A stretch of DNA of 64,000 nucleotides from Candidatus Opimibacter skivensis (GTDB lineage: Bacteria; Bacteroidota; Bacteroidia; Chitinophagales; Saprospiraceae). The notes below the pieces were generated by a model. That model saw only the letters and a program-made list of their open reading frames with translations, was not told the DNA's origin and ran no database searches. Shown in pieces: positions 6,507 through 15,614 of the stretch (the stretch's first letter is position 1; every line of letters begins with the position of its first letter). The position numbers were made by a program, and so were the translations under genes. The stretch covers positions 62,001-126,000 of the forward strand of contig JADKHH010000001.1 in NCBI GenBank assembly GCA_016721905.1, read 5' to 3'.

Positions 6507-7868
6507 ATGAAGGATCGTTTTCATTTCCGTCAAGCAATTTTGCTTTTCTTTTGTCTGAGTGCCTGGGTGCTTGCAGCGCAGTCTCCACAGAAAATGAGCT
6601 ATCAATCAGTCATCAGGGATGCAGACGATAAGCTGGTTGCAGAGCAATTGGTAGGCATCAGGATAAGCCTGCTACAGGGATCACCCGGTGGAACAGAAGT
6701 ATACGCTGAGACACACTCGATCTCCACGAATGCCAATGGACTCGCCACCTTGCAGATAGGTTCCGGCAATGTAGTCTCAGGAGCCATGGATGAAATAAAC
6801 TGGGGCGATGGACCTTTTTATATCCGGACGTCCACCGATCCCGATGGTGGCACAGATTACACCATCACGGGCACCAGCGAGTTACTGAGTGTGCCGTATG
6901 CCTTGTATGCAGCCAACGGCGGCGTCGAAGGCCCTCAAGGCCCACAGGGCATTGCAGGTCCTCAGGGTCCGAAAGGTGATACAGGGGAGACCGGAGACAG
7001 AGGTCCCGAAGGAGTGAAAGGCGACAAAGGGGACAAGGGTGAAAAAGGAGATAAAGGTGACATCGGCCTGCAAGGTCCAATGGGTGTGCCGGGGCCATCA
7101 GGCGGGGAAAATCAACAAGTCATTTTTAATGATAATGACGAAGGTGATGGTGACCCTGAATTCCTGTTTGACAAGACTTCAAATCATATTGCTGTTGGTG
7201 CTACATCCATCAATCCAAGTGCTGCATTGGAAATCAAATCCGTAAGCGGTGCCTTGTTGCTCCCCCGGATGACCACACAGCAAAGGAATGCAATTGACGG
7301 ATCAGAAGGTATGTTGATCTATAATACCGATATTCAGAAATTTCAAGGTTTTGTAGGTGATTCCGGTACGATAACAATTGCGATGAGTGAGGTTTCTGCC
7401 GCAACATACTTTGTAGGAGATGATGGAGTCAATATTGACTATGTCGCTCAGACATTCACACCATTTTTTCAAGGCTTGTTACAGACCTTTGAATTTAATG
7501 TGAGCAGTTTGTCTCCTGGATTTCAGTTGACAGTTGAACTATATGAAGGCGATACACCCGGCATTGGTTTTTATATGAATGGGCAAGTGGTTAATGTCAA
7601 TTCTTTAGGATGGATCACTGTAAATTATCCACCGACTTTTTTACTCCATGAAGGTACTACCTATCATTTTATTCTAAAGCCAGCTGTTGTCTCTGGAAAC
7701 TTTATTGGCGTCCTGCGCAGTAATGGTGATCCTATAGGGGAGCATGACGGAGGTACGCTTTTCTCTTTTAATTCAGCAACCGGCACTTTCAATCCTTCAC
7801 TCCTGGATGACCTTGATTTTAGGGTGAAAGCATTAGTGAATAATCAAGGGTGGGTCAACCTTCATTAA
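6507..7868 (+). CDS. Secreted protein with collagen-like Gly-X-Y region
   Basis: About 453 residues; a GTG three bases upstream of the ATG is an equally possible start. Signal peptide ~1-24 ends in LAAQ. Residues ~25-140 are a beta-rich head found in many Bacteroidota surface proteins. Residues ~143-200 contain ~18 Gly-X-Y triplets (GPQGPQGIAGPQGPKGD, then lysine/aspartate-rich GDKGDKGEKGDKGD), which can form a collagen triple helix. The C-terminal ~150 residues look like a beta-sandwich tip domain. No T9SS sorting signal is seen. Start abuts the stop of the preceding cargo gene. A trimeric surface fibre is a reasonable inference. Confidence 0.82.
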   Translation: MKDRFHFRQAILLFFCLSAWVLAAQSPQKMSYQSVIRDADDKLVAEQLVGIRISLLQGSPGGTEVYAETHSISTNANGLATLQIGSGNVVSGAMDEINWGDGPFYIRTSTDPDGGTDYTITGTSELLSVPYALYAANGGVEGPQGPQGIAGPQGPKGDTGETGDRGPEGVKGDKGDKGEKGDKGDIGLQGPMGVPGPSGGENQQVIFNDNDEGDGDPEFLFDKTSNHIAVGATSINPSAALEIKSVSGALLLPRMTTQQRNAIDGSEGMLIYNTDIQKFQGFVGDSGTITIAMSEVSAATYFVGDDGVNIDYVAQTFTPFFQGLLQTFEFNVSSLSPGFQLTVELYEGDTPGIGFYMNGQVVNVNSLGWITVNYPPTFLLHEGTTYHFILKPAVVSGNFIGVLRSNGDPIGEHDGGTLFSFNSATGTFNPSLLDDLDFRVKALVNNQGWVNLH

Positions 7869-7896
7869 ATAGTCAAGCTATCAAAAGAAAATAGCC

Positions 7897-8047
7897 GTTG
7901 CAGGAGCGTCGTGGTGAGCGTAGTCGAACTATTTGCTCCTGCAACCATGAGAATTCCAATTTAGAATCTCATTTAGAATTTCGTTGGGTATACAGGCGGT
8001 CGCAGGAGCAAACAGTTCGACTACGCTCACCGCACCGCTCCTGCAAC
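7897..8047. repeat. Nested inverted repeat between convergent genes
   Basis: GTTGCAGGAGC at 7897-7907 pairs with GCTCCTGCAAC at 7935-7945. A second copy of the unit lies at 7999-8047 in opposite orientation, so 7912-7945 and 7999-8032 are 34-base inverted arms with only a few mismatches. The core word TTCGACTACGCTCA also occurs at ~18659-18672 (as TGAGCGTAGTCGAA). The position between converging genes suggests a terminator, but no T-tract follows. Confidence 0.8.
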
Positions 8048-8073
8048 GGCAGACCTGGGGAGTATTTAACAAT

Positions 8074-9807
8074 TTATGCTTCTTCCCTCGGAGCCGTAAA
8101 CTGTTTGTTGCCAATACCCAGTGGCTCATCAGACAATTCTGTCAGTATATTTCGCAATGCTTCATTGATACTATCCAGGTATTGTGCCATCCTGTAATAA
8201 GTGATGACGGATGCCATTTTCATTTCTCCCCGTTCCAGCTCAAGGATGAGTTCCTTTTCATAATCCAGGTAGTCCTGCTTTTTTTCCTTGAGATTGAGGT
8301 CAAGTCCTTTCCAGTTATTCTTGTTGAATGAACCGGTCTGCAGCAATTGTATGCTGCGCTTGAGCATGACGGTGGCATCATTGATCCGGTGAAGGAGTAT
8401 GGACCGTTGCGTAGGCCCATACCAGATCCGTTGTTTCCTTTTTTCACTGATCAACACATAGATATTGTCATACGTATTCCGGATGTGATCGATGAGCAAA
8501 TTGATGTTGAGGAGGTTCTTGATTTGTTTAGAGGTCACCAGCGAGCTTTTGTCTTCCACCATGCTGATCAGGTATAGGGTTGTCGCCTTCTGGTTCAAGA
8601 GCAGTTTGTTGAGATATTCATTGGCCTGGTTCATTTGATCCTGAAATTCTGCCTCGGTGGTGAAGTTGATAATCCGGTTGAGGATGGAGTTCAGGTTTTT
8701 GATCCGCAGGCATTGTTGTATGATTTCCTGCAGGGCAATAGGTAAGGATAGGTCAGCCGTATTGGAGCCTGTACCAATGAACTTGAGATTTCCAGTTTCC
8801 CTGTCCTTGGGCTTTACTGTCCGTGAAGCGAAACGGATAAACCAGGGCATGATGGAAAGGAAAAGAATGGCGCATACGATGTTGAAAAACGTATAGAAAA
8901 CAGCGAGACCTGTCGGCATCGCCCATTTATCTACCACAGGGTTTCCTGTTTTAAAAAAGTAGACCATCATCCAGGAAACAAAAGAAAGTACCAGAGGTAA
9001 AAAAGGAAGGAACACAATGACCCCTAAGAAATTAAAGAGGACGTGCAGCCTTGCCGCTTTCTTTGATTCTGTATTGCCCACCCATGAGGCAATTTCCGTA
9101 CTCACAGTGGTTCCGATAGCTCCACCCAGGACCATCACGGCCGCTATGTTGAAAGGGAGCCAACCATTTAGTACCAGCGTTAGCGTCAATGCCATGGAAG
9201 CACTGGAAGACTGTATCAGGGCAGTAAAGCCAAATCCGATCGTAAGAAAAAGCACAATGGACAAAAAGCCATGGTTACCTAACCTTGAAATGTAGTAAAT
9301 CAGGTCCTGTTGTTTCTGGATATCCGGTACGACATTCCTTAGAAATTGCAAGGCAATCAGGAGAATAGAAAAGCCGATCACGGTTTCTGCCCAATGTCTG
9401 TTTTTGCCGTTCTTGATAAACAGGAAGGGCATAGCAAGGGCAATCATCGGGAGGCTTAATGTAAAGAGGTCATACCCAAACCCCAATATGGTCACCATCC
9501 ATATGGTAACAGTGCTTCCAACATTCGCCCCGATAATGATTCCCGCTGCTGCCGTCAGGGAAATAATTCCAGCATTGACAAAGCTGACGGTGATGACAGT
9601 GGTCGCTGAACTGGATTGAAGTGCGGCGGTCGTAAAAAAACCGGTAAGGAAGGAAGATACTTTGTTTTGTGTAACACGCTGAAGGGCATCGCGCAACTGC
9701 AGGCTCGCTAAGCGTTGGACTCCCTCACTCATGACCTTCATACCATAGATAAAGAGCGCCAAAGCGCCTATTACCTCCAGTATACCGAGCCAGCCAAGAT
9801 CTGCCAT
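8074..9807 (-). CDS. Na+/phosphate symporter family protein with PhoU-like C-terminus
   Basis: 577 residues. The N-terminal ~330 residues hold two inverted Na/Pi-cotransporter repeats with the diagnostic motifs ALQSSSATTVITVSF and ALIQSSSASMALTLT, and about eight hydrophobic helices. The last ~200 residues are helical and charged, resembling the PhoU-like domain often fused to NptA-type transporters. It should bring phosphate in with sodium. It is convergent with the collagen-like gene and divergent from pyrG. Start ATG is at 9805-9807; a TACTTTA -7-like element lies about 12 bases upstream. Confidence 0.9.
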   Translation of the reverse strand: MADLGWLGILEVIGALALFIYGMKVMSEGVQRLASLQLRDALQRVTQNKVSSFLTGFFTTAALQSSSATTVITVSFVNAGIISLTAAAGIIIGANVGSTVTIWMVTILGFGYDLFTLSLPMIALAMPFLFIKNGKNRHWAETVIGFSILLIALQFLRNVVPDIQKQQDLIYYISRLGNHGFLSIVLFLTIGFGFTALIQSSSASMALTLTLVLNGWLPFNIAAVMVLGGAIGTTVSTEIASWVGNTESKKAARLHVLFNFLGVIVFLPFLPLVLSFVSWMMVYFFKTGNPVVDKWAMPTGLAVFYTFFNIVCAILFLSIMPWFIRFASRTVKPKDRETGNLKFIGTGSNTADLSLPIALQEIIQQCLRIKNLNSILNRIINFTTEAEFQDQMNQANEYLNKLLLNQKATTLYLISMVEDKSSLVTSKQIKNLLNINLLIDHIRNTYDNIYVLISEKRKQRIWYGPTQRSILLHRINDATVMLKRSIQLLQTGSFNKNNWKGLDLNLKEKKQDYLDYEKELILELERGEMKMASVITYYRMAQYLDSINEALRNILTELSDEPLGIGNKQFTAPREEA

Positions 9808-9943
9808 AGTTGATGGTGTAAAGTAATAGAATATCTAAGGTCCGCTTCCTTCCAGCAATGTAAATTCATTGTATCCTCAGATCCGATTCGGATACCCGGC
9901 TTAAAAGATGTAGCTTTACACCCCGTAACAACCTCCTCAGGTC

Positions 9944-10627
9944 ATGGTAAAGTATATTTTTGTTACGGGTGGTGTAACTTCTTCACTCGGAAAGGGAATC
10001 ATTTCAGCCTCACTAGCTAAGCTATTGCAGGCCAGGGGGTTATCCGTCACTATTCAAAAGTTCGATCCCTATATCAATGTCGATCCAGGCACGCTCAATC
10101 CATATGAGCACGGAGAGTGCTACGTCACGGATGATGGGGCCGAAACCGACCTGGATCTAGGCCATTACGAGCGTTTTCTCGGAAAACCATCTTCGCAGGA
10201 TAACAATGTAACCACCGGGAGAATCTATCAGACCGTCATCAATAAGGAAAGAGCAGGAGATTACCTCGGCAAAACCGTACAGGTCGTACCTCATATCACA
10301 GATGAAATCAAACGCAGGATCAGGGCCCTCGGAAAAACAGGCGATTATGATGTTGTGATTTCAGAGATCGGTGGTACCGTCGGTGATATTGAATCCTTGC
10401 CATACCTCGAGGCTATACGACAGATCCGTCTCGAACTTGGCTCAGGAAATGCCATCACTATCCATCTGACCCTGATACCTTACCTGAGTGCGGCCGGCGA
10501 ATTGAAGACCAAGCCCACCCAGCACAGTGTGAAGGAATTGCTCCAGACAGGTAATCAACCTGACATTCTCGTATGCAGGACAGAGCATCCGCTCAATGAT
10601 GAGCTTCGACGTAAAATAGGTGATTGA
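9944..10627 (+). CDS. pyrG: CTP synthase, N-terminal fragment (gene interrupted)
   Basis: First part of CTP synthase, 227 residues, with the amidoligase motifs GGVTSSLGKGIISASL (P-loop), KFDPYINVDPGTLNPYEHGE and EIGGTVGDIES. It runs normally to ELRRKI, then reads GD and stops. In other CTP synthases this position continues ALFCNV plus about four residues before VIEAMDAETIYDVPL. Here VIEAMD appears in another frame one base after ATA, so about 29 bases (3n-1) are missing around 10617-10620. The break falls inside the synthetase domain, so neither fragment would be a functional domain. Loss of an essential enzyme is unlikely, which favours an assembly fault. Confidence 0.9.
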   Translation: MVKYIFVTGGVTSSLGKGIISASLAKLLQARGLSVTIQKFDPYINVDPGTLNPYEHGECYVTDDGAETDLDLGHYERFLGKPSSQDNNVTTGRIYQTVINKERAGDYLGKTVQVVPHITDEIKRRIRALGKTGDYDVVISEIGGTVGDIESLPYLEAIRQIRLELGSGNAITIHLTLIPYLSAAGELKTKPTQHSVKELLQTGNQPDILVCRTEHPLNDELRRKIGD

Positions 10628-11582
10628 AGCAATGGATGCCGAGACCATCTATGATGTGCCCTTGCTGATGAAGGATGAAAACCTGGATAAGATCGTCCTC
10701 ACTAAATTAAACCTTGATGCTTCCACGGAGCCCAATTTAACCGCATGGAGAGCATTTCTCAAGAAATTAAAAGAACCAAAGAATACTATTCGCATCGGAT
10801 TGGTTGGTAAATACAATAAGTTGCCGGATGCCTACAAATCCATCAATGAATCATTTGTGCATGCAGGCGCTGCCAATGAATGTAAAGTTGAAGTAGAACC
10901 AATACATGCAGAGGCGCTTGAAGTCATCGATAATATTGGTGAAGCACTTTCGCATCTGGATGGTGTTCTGGTTGCCCCGGGATTTGGAGAGCGTGGTATT
11001 GAAGGAAAAATCAATGCAATTCGTTATTTGCGTGAAAATAACCTTCCGTTTTTTGGAATCTGTCTTGGATTACAGTGTGCAGTAGTGGAGTTTGCCCGCA
11101 ATGTGATGGGCCTCGAAGATGCCTACAGCACAGAGATGAAGCCGGATGCAGCTCATCCCGTCATCGATCTGATGCATGATCAGAAAAATGTAAAGATGAA
11201 AGGTGGAACAATGCGACTTGGAGCATATGCCTGTGAAGTCAAAGAAGGTACGCAAGCCTACAAAGCTTATCAATCTACGCTTATCTATGAGCGCCATCGC
11301 CATCGCTATGAACTCAACAATGAGTATCTCAAAGATTTTGAATTAGAAGGGCTGATAGCTTCCGGTATAAATCCGGATACAAAACTGGTGGAGATCATGG
11401 AACTAGCTCATCATCCGTTTTTCCTGGGTACTCAATATCACCCCGAGCTCAAGAGTACGGTTGAAACCCCTCACCCGCTATTCGTAGCTTTCGTTAGGGC
11501 CTGCCTGGAAGAAAAATTGAAGAGGCAAGAGAACGGGCAAAATAGCACGGTGATGTCCGGAAAAAAATTGGTGACTAAATAA
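10620..11582 (+). CDS. pyrG: CTP synthase, C-terminal fragment with glutaminase domain
   Basis: 320 residues continuing the CTP synthase from VIEAMDAETIYDVPL. It holds the rest of the synthetase domain, the linker, and a class I glutamine amidotransferase domain with nucleophile motif FFGICLGLQCAVVEFARN and the His/Glu site TQYHPELKS. The reading frame opens with GTG at 10620 and overlaps the N-terminal fragment by eight bases, which is a by-product of the deletion rather than a designed overlap. Together the pieces (227 + ~10 lost + 320) give the normal length of CTP synthase plus a short tail. Confidence 0.9.
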   Translation: MIEAMDAETIYDVPLLMKDENLDKIVLTKLNLDASTEPNLTAWRAFLKKLKEPKNTIRIGLVGKYNKLPDAYKSINESFVHAGAANECKVEVEPIHAEALEVIDNIGEALSHLDGVLVAPGFGERGIEGKINAIRYLRENNLPFFGICLGLQCAVVEFARNVMGLEDAYSTEMKPDAAHPVIDLMHDQKNVKMKGGTMRLGAYACEVKEGTQAYKAYQSTLIYERHRHRYELNNEYLKDFELEGLIASGINPDTKLVEIMELAHHPFFLGTQYHPELKSTVETPHPLFVAFVRACLEEKLKRQENGQNSTVMSGKKLVTK

Positions 11583-11599
11583 ATCTTCAGGCTAATTGA

Positions 11600-12184
11600 T
11601 CAGTGAAGTGCTGCCCTTAAGGGAAGTCCTCTCACTATTTCTGCTTCTTTATCAATCCACCAGGCTAACCGCTTGTATACCTTGTCTTCGGGGAAATACA
11701 GGAGGGCCATCTTGACATAGACATGTCCATGTTTGGCTTCTGATGTCCAGAGCATCTTATAGAATCTGGCAAGCTCTGCATCGTCCATGTGGTCGGCCAC
11801 GATTTTAAATCGTTCAGCACCCCTGGTTTCTAGAACAGACGCTATGAGCAATCGGTCCAGAAACCTTTCTTCGAGCCCATCATGCTGTGATTTCATCAAC
11901 CCCTTTATATACAGGTCTTCATGGATGGTATGCGATAATTGAATACCTCTGGATTGCATGACCTTATATACCTGCTGAAAATGCTCCAGCTCTTCAACAC
12001 CTATATCGATCAGTTCAGGAATGATCTCGACGCGGTTAGGATACTTGGCGACAAGGCTCATAGCCGTAGCAGATGCCTTTCGTTCACAGTCCGCATGGTC
12101 CTGCAGGAATGAATTGAAATCGGATAATACGGCCTCTATCCAGCCGGGTGGACTGGGGAAACTGATGTCAAGGTTTAGCTTCAA
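11600..12184 (-). CDS. miaE: MiaE-like tRNA-(ms2io6A)-hydroxylase
   Basis: 194 residues of a ferritin-like di-iron fold. Ligand-bearing motifs are in order: DHADCERKASATAMSL, IGVEELEHFQQVY (E-x-x-H), LETRGAERFKIV and SEAKHGHVYV. This matches MiaE-type enzymes that hydroxylate the isopentenyl group of modified A37 in tRNA. The apparent start is TTG at 12182-12184; no ATG occurs earlier than residue ~43, which would remove the first ligand. A small membrane ORF precedes it by 12 bases on the same strand. Confidence 0.82.
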   Translation of the reverse strand: MKLNLDISFPSPPGWIEAVLSDFNSFLQDHADCERKASATAMSLVAKYPNRVEIIPELIDIGVEELEHFQQVYKVMQSRGIQLSHTIHEDLYIKGLMKSQHDGLEERFLDRLLIASVLETRGAERFKIVADHMDDAELARFYKMLWTSEAKHGHVYVKMALLYFPEDKVYKRLAWWIDKEAEIVRGLPLRAALH

Positions 12185-12196
12185 TACCTGGTAAGA

Positions 12197-12322
12197 CTAT
12201 CGGTATATAAAAAAGAGGATCAGGATGAGGACCAGAGTGATGCCGCCCAGGATGAGAAAAAACCGTTTTTCCTGTTTGCGATCACGTACTTTCCTTTGTA
12301 GACGGTTTTTCGATATAGTCAT
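12197..12322 (-). CDS. Small single-span membrane protein (41 aa)
   Basis: An ATG-initiated 41-residue frame on the minus strand, too short for common ORF cut-offs. It has a strongly basic N-terminus (SKNRLQRKVRDRKQEKR) and a hydrophobic helix (FFLILGGITLVLILILFFIY) ending at the stop. The charge pattern predicts an N-in, single-pass protein. It ends 12 bases before the MiaE start and could be co-transcribed with it. I do not recognise a family. Confidence 0.5.
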   Translation of the reverse strand: MTISKNRLQRKVRDRKQEKRFFLILGGITLVLILILFFIYR

Positions 12323-12415
12323 ATAGCGTTGTGTTTGGATGGGCTAAGATACAAAATACTGATACCTGATTATGGTCCCTGGCTACTTTCCATGATGAAT
12401 GGCAGATGCAATGCT

Positions 12416-12423
12416 TACTTTTG
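12416..12423 (+). promoter_or_regulatory. -7 element TACTTTTG
   Basis: Exact TAnnTTTG match ending three bases before ATGATG at 12427. If used, the transcript would start at about the start codon of the CPBP protease, making it leaderless, unless translation begins at 12457. Confidence 0.45.
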
Positions 12424-12426
12424 TGC

Positions 12427-13191
12427 ATGATGAATCCTGGAATGGTCCTGTATGACATGACGTTGATCGACCATATAGTGGCTATGCTGGTCTGTGTGGT
12501 AGCACCTGTGCTTGCCCTGACTTCCCGGCAGATGGCTATGGAGGATATCCGCCTTGAGCCAGAGGAAAAAATCCGGTTGTATCACAGTAACGCTCTGCTG
12601 TTATTCGTTTTTACATTGGTGGTGATCACTGTTTGGCGTCTGCCGGGCAGGAGTGTCATTGCACTGGGTTTTGATTGGCCGGTCTTGAGCCCGGTGGTTC
12701 TTTTGCTGACCCTGGCCGTTGTCCTCTTTTATGCACTGGATTATTTTTTTCAATATGGCATCCCCAAATGGAGGGCAAAGACGATGCAGCAGCGACATGC
12801 CAGCCTGACTTTTGTCCCGACCAATACAAAGGAATTACTGCACTTTGTTTTTCTGGCACTGGCAGCCGGTATTGGAGAAGAAATTATTTTCAGAGGTTAC
12901 CTGATCCACTACATTGTATACTGGACAGGTAATGCATGGACCGGTATTCTTGTCGCCTGTTTCTTTTCATCGGCGCTCTTTGCATTCCTGCATGGCTACC
13001 AGGGATACAAGTCAGTCATCAAGATATTTTTCCTTGCGATGCTCTTCGCAGCCATTTTTGTCCTAAGCCAATCCCTGGTGTTGGTGATGATCATCCATAC
13101 CCTCATCGACGTGTTGAGTGGATGGCTTGGAATCTACATTCTTAAAAATTTCCAGCAACAGGATGAAGCAGAAAACGAAACGGAAGTTTAA
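12427..13191 (+). CDS. CPBP-family intramembrane metalloprotease
   Basis: About 254 residues with six or so hydrophobic segments. The three CPBP/CAAX-protease motifs are present: EEIIFRGYL (EExxxR), FAFLHGYQGY (FxxxH) and IHTLIDVLSG (HxxxD/N). Members cleave or bind membrane substrates; bacterial roles vary from bacteriocin immunity to signalling. The start is uncertain: ATG codons at 12406, 12427, 12430 and 12457 are in frame, and the -7 element at 12416 argues against 12406. It is convergent with the helicase gene (seven bases apart). Confidence 0.82.
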   Translation: MMNPGMVLYDMTLIDHIVAMLVCVVAPVLALTSRQMAMEDIRLEPEEKIRLYHSNALLLFVFTLVVITVWRLPGRSVIALGFDWPVLSPVVLLLTLAVVLFYALDYFFQYGIPKWRAKTMQQRHASLTFVPTNTKELLHFVFLALAAGIGEEIIFRGYLIHYIVYWTGNAWTGILVACFFSSALFAFLHGYQGYKSVIKIFFLAMLFAAIFVLSQSLVLVMIIHTLIDVLSGWLGIYILKNFQQQDEAENETEV

Positions 13192-13198
13192 ACTGTTA

Positions 13199-14491
13199 TC
13201 ATCGCATCGTCTCGTAAAACTCTGCAACACGCTCATCAACCATGATATCGCGCGGCGTTAATGGCTTTTTCAGAAAGACCCCGTTTAAGGATGTGCATCT
13301 GCTCAGCGCTACATAAGTCTGACCATGTTCAAAGGCCCCTCTTCCCAGATCGATCGCAACACGCTCATACGTTTTGCCCTGGCTCTTGTGAATCGTAACT
13401 GCCCATGCAAGGCGCACCGGGTATTGGATAAAACTACCAATGACTTCTGCTTTGATCGGATTGTCTGTATCCGTTGATAGTGTATATTTATTAACCTCCC
13501 AGGTCATTTTAGGCAATTCAAATACTTCCGTTTTGCCACCATCAGATGTCATGCTGACAATAATCTTTTCTTCTTCAAGCCCGACAATACGTGCGAGACT
13601 GCCATTGACAAATCGCTTTTCAGGATCATTTCTGATCAGCATCACCTGGCCATCAAGACGAAGCTCTAGTTTGTAATCAGTCGGAAACAATTTAGGGTTG
13701 AAATCACCTTTGACTTCACCAGAATAATAGAATGAGGGAGTGGTCAGCAAGGCCAGCCGATCTTTATTGATTTGTTGTGCCGCTGCATTGGTACTGCACA
13801 AGGTGAGATAAGGCTCCTCTATGGGTTCATCTGGTAGATATCGTTCATTCAGGCTGTCCAACTCTTCATAATCAAACTGCATGGTCCTGATAGCATCGAG
13901 CAATTGTATGAAATTTCGCTCACGTTGCCGGTAGACACGGGTGAGTTCTATCATCACAAGGTGCACATGTGACTTGAAGATATGTGCGTCGAAAAAATAG
14001 GGAGAGGGATATACCGTTCGGAAATACTCCCTTTCTTCCTGGCTACTGACTACCGGAGGTAACTGGAATAAATCTCCAAAGAAGAGCATCTGCACACCAC
14101 CAAAGGGGGCTACTGATTTGCGATGAAGTTTTAAGGAAAAATCTATTGCATCCAGCACATCTGCCCTCACCATGGAGACCTCATCAATGATGATCGCATC
14201 CAGTGCGGATAATAACCGAACGAGGCGCTTATTGATAAATATCTCTCCCTGATGCATGAGTTTCGGTGGAAACTGAAAGAAGGAGTGTATCGTTTGTCCC
14301 TGCACATTGAGCGCTGAAATTCCGGTAGGGGAGAGCACGACCACTTTTTTACCGGTAGTCTTTCTGAAGAGTTGAAGTAATGTCGATTTACCGGTGCCTG
14401 CTTTTCCTGTAACAAAGAAATGATCTTTCTGGAGCTCCAGTTGCTGCAGGATATCCTGGAATGCTTTGTCCAATAACAAAGGCTCTTTCAT
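13199..14491 (-). CDS. PIF1/RecD-like ATP-dependent DNA helicase
   Basis: 430 residues of an SF1B helicase. The Walker A motif is GKAGTGKSTLL, Walker B IIIDEVSMV, then GGVQMLFFGDLFQLPPV (motif III region). The C-terminal motifs AWAVTIHKSQGKTYERV and ALSRCTSLNGV complete the core. This is the compact PIF1-type form common in Bacteroidota, without an extra nuclease domain. The stop-start overlap ATGA (14488-14491) shows its start lies within the end of the upstream EEP nuclease gene, so both are expressed together. Confidence 0.88.
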   Translation of the reverse strand: MKEPLLLDKAFQDILQQLELQKDHFFVTGKAGTGKSTLLQLFRKTTGKKVVVLSPTGISALNVQGQTIHSFFQFPPKLMHQGEIFINKRLVRLLSALDAIIIDEVSMVRADVLDAIDFSLKLHRKSVAPFGGVQMLFFGDLFQLPPVVSSQEEREYFRTVYPSPYFFDAHIFKSHVHLVMIELTRVYRQRERNFIQLLDAIRTMQFDYEELDSLNERYLPDEPIEEPYLTLCSTNAAAQQINKDRLALLTTPSFYYSGEVKGDFNPKLFPTDYKLELRLDGQVMLIRNDPEKRFVNGSLARIVGLEEEKIIVSMTSDGGKTEVFELPKMTWEVNKYTLSTDTDNPIKAEVIGSFIQYPVRLAWAVTIHKSQGKTYERVAIDLGRGAFEHGQTYVALSRCTSLNGVFLKKPLTPRDIMVDERVAEFYETMR

Positions 14492-15522
14492 GTTTTCTCC
14501 TTCACCAGCAAGACGTATACTGGAAAATGATCACTGTAGCCACCTGCGTATACTCCATTGGAATAGGTACGCATCGGATATCCTTTGAAGTCACCTGACT
14601 TTTGTGTCAGATAAGGTGGATTAAAAACAACGGCCTTATAATATCGATATCCTGTCGGTGATATTGCCAAAGGGCTGCTGAGGATGATCTGATCAAACAA
14701 GCTCCATGCATCCTTGTAAGCAGTCGTGCCAAGTCCTTTCCTGTAGAAGGATTCGAAAGGATTATACATTTCATTTCGAGCCAGATCTTCTGTGGACTTT
14801 TCGGCACGCAGGTATTTCCGAATACTTTCATTGACCGGATCATCATTGAGGTCACCCATGACGATGGATTTTGTGATCCGGTGGTGTATAGCCATGCTGT
14901 CAAGAAAACAACGGTTTTTTATCGCTGCAGCATTTCGCAGATGTGCAGTTGTTTGTTCGCCGCCACGTCGCGAAGGCCAGTGATTGACACTGATGATGAT
15001 AGTATCACCATCCAACAGGCCGGTGGCAAACAGGATATCTCTTGAATATTTTATACTATCGTCTTCAAAATAGGTGGGCAAAGAATAATAGAAGACGGAA
15101 GTCGGCGTAAAATATTTGGGTTGATAAAGTAAGGCTACGTCAACACCCCGTCCATCTTTTGAATCCTGATGGATGATCCTGTATCCACGCTGTGCGATGG
15201 CAGGTTGTTTCACCAGGTCTTCAAGTACAGAAATATTTTCGATCTCACTGACACCCAGCAGGGCAGGTCCATCAGGAGTGTATTCAGTCCCGATCTCACT
15301 TAGTACCTTGGCGAGATGCTGTTGTTTGTCCCAATACACCTTGGAATTGTAAAGATTAGGTCCATGGGGTGTAAACTCAAGGTCATCTGTGTCTGGGCTG
15401 TCCAGCGTATCAAAGAGATTTTCAAGGTTGTAAAAAGCAATACAGGCGACGGTAAACTCCTTCTGGCATAAAGCAGATGACCAGGCACCCCATACCAACA
15501 GCAGACTGATGAAATATCTCAT
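14488..15522 (-). CDS. Secreted endonuclease/exonuclease/phosphatase (EEP) family protein
   Basis: 344 residues beginning with a signal peptide (RYFISLLLVWGAWSSALCQ). The EEP active-site set is visible: NLENLFDT (metal-binding Asn/Glu), GVSEIEN (Glu), SVNHWPSRRGG (His), GDLNDDP (Asp/Asn) and the final YSDHFPVYV (Asp-His). It should hydrolyse phosphodiester or phosphate-ester bonds outside the cytoplasm. It overlaps the helicase start by four bases and diverges from the TonB receptor gene 92 bases away. Proteins of this family with signal peptides are often found beside DUF5689 and TonB-receptor genes, as here. Confidence 0.88.
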   Translation of the reverse strand: MRYFISLLLVWGAWSSALCQKEFTVACIAFYNLENLFDTLDSPDTDDLEFTPHGPNLYNSKVYWDKQQHLAKVLSEIGTEYTPDGPALLGVSEIENISVLEDLVKQPAIAQRGYRIIHQDSKDGRGVDVALLYQPKYFTPTSVFYYSLPTYFEDDSIKYSRDILFATGLLDGDTIIISVNHWPSRRGGEQTTAHLRNAAAIKNRCFLDSMAIHHRITKSIVMGDLNDDPVNESIRKYLRAEKSTEDLARNEMYNPFESFYRKGLGTTAYKDAWSLFDQIILSSPLAISPTGYRYYKAVVFNPPYLTQKSGDFKGYPMRTYSNGVYAGGYSDHFPVYVLLVKEKT

Positions 15523-15601
15523 ATGGCGAAGATTGGGTAAAATTTTGATTTGATCGTTAAAAACAAAGTAGGCCCTCCTGAATTGGTTTGCGGGAAATGG
15601 T

Positions 15602-15609
15602 TACTTTTG
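15602..15609 (+). promoter_or_regulatory. -7 element TACTTTTG upstream of TonB receptor
   Basis: Exact TAnnTTTG match ending five bases before the ATG at 15615. A TTG lies at 15583-15585, 16 bases upstream, slightly short of the usual spacing. It excludes the upstream in-frame start at 15588. Confidence 0.45.
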
Positions 15610-15614
15610 GCGTC

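Noticed and set aside
9944..11582. Naturally split two-subunit CTP synthase
   Set aside because: The split falls inside the synthetase domain and conserved residues are missing, unlike a domain-boundary split.
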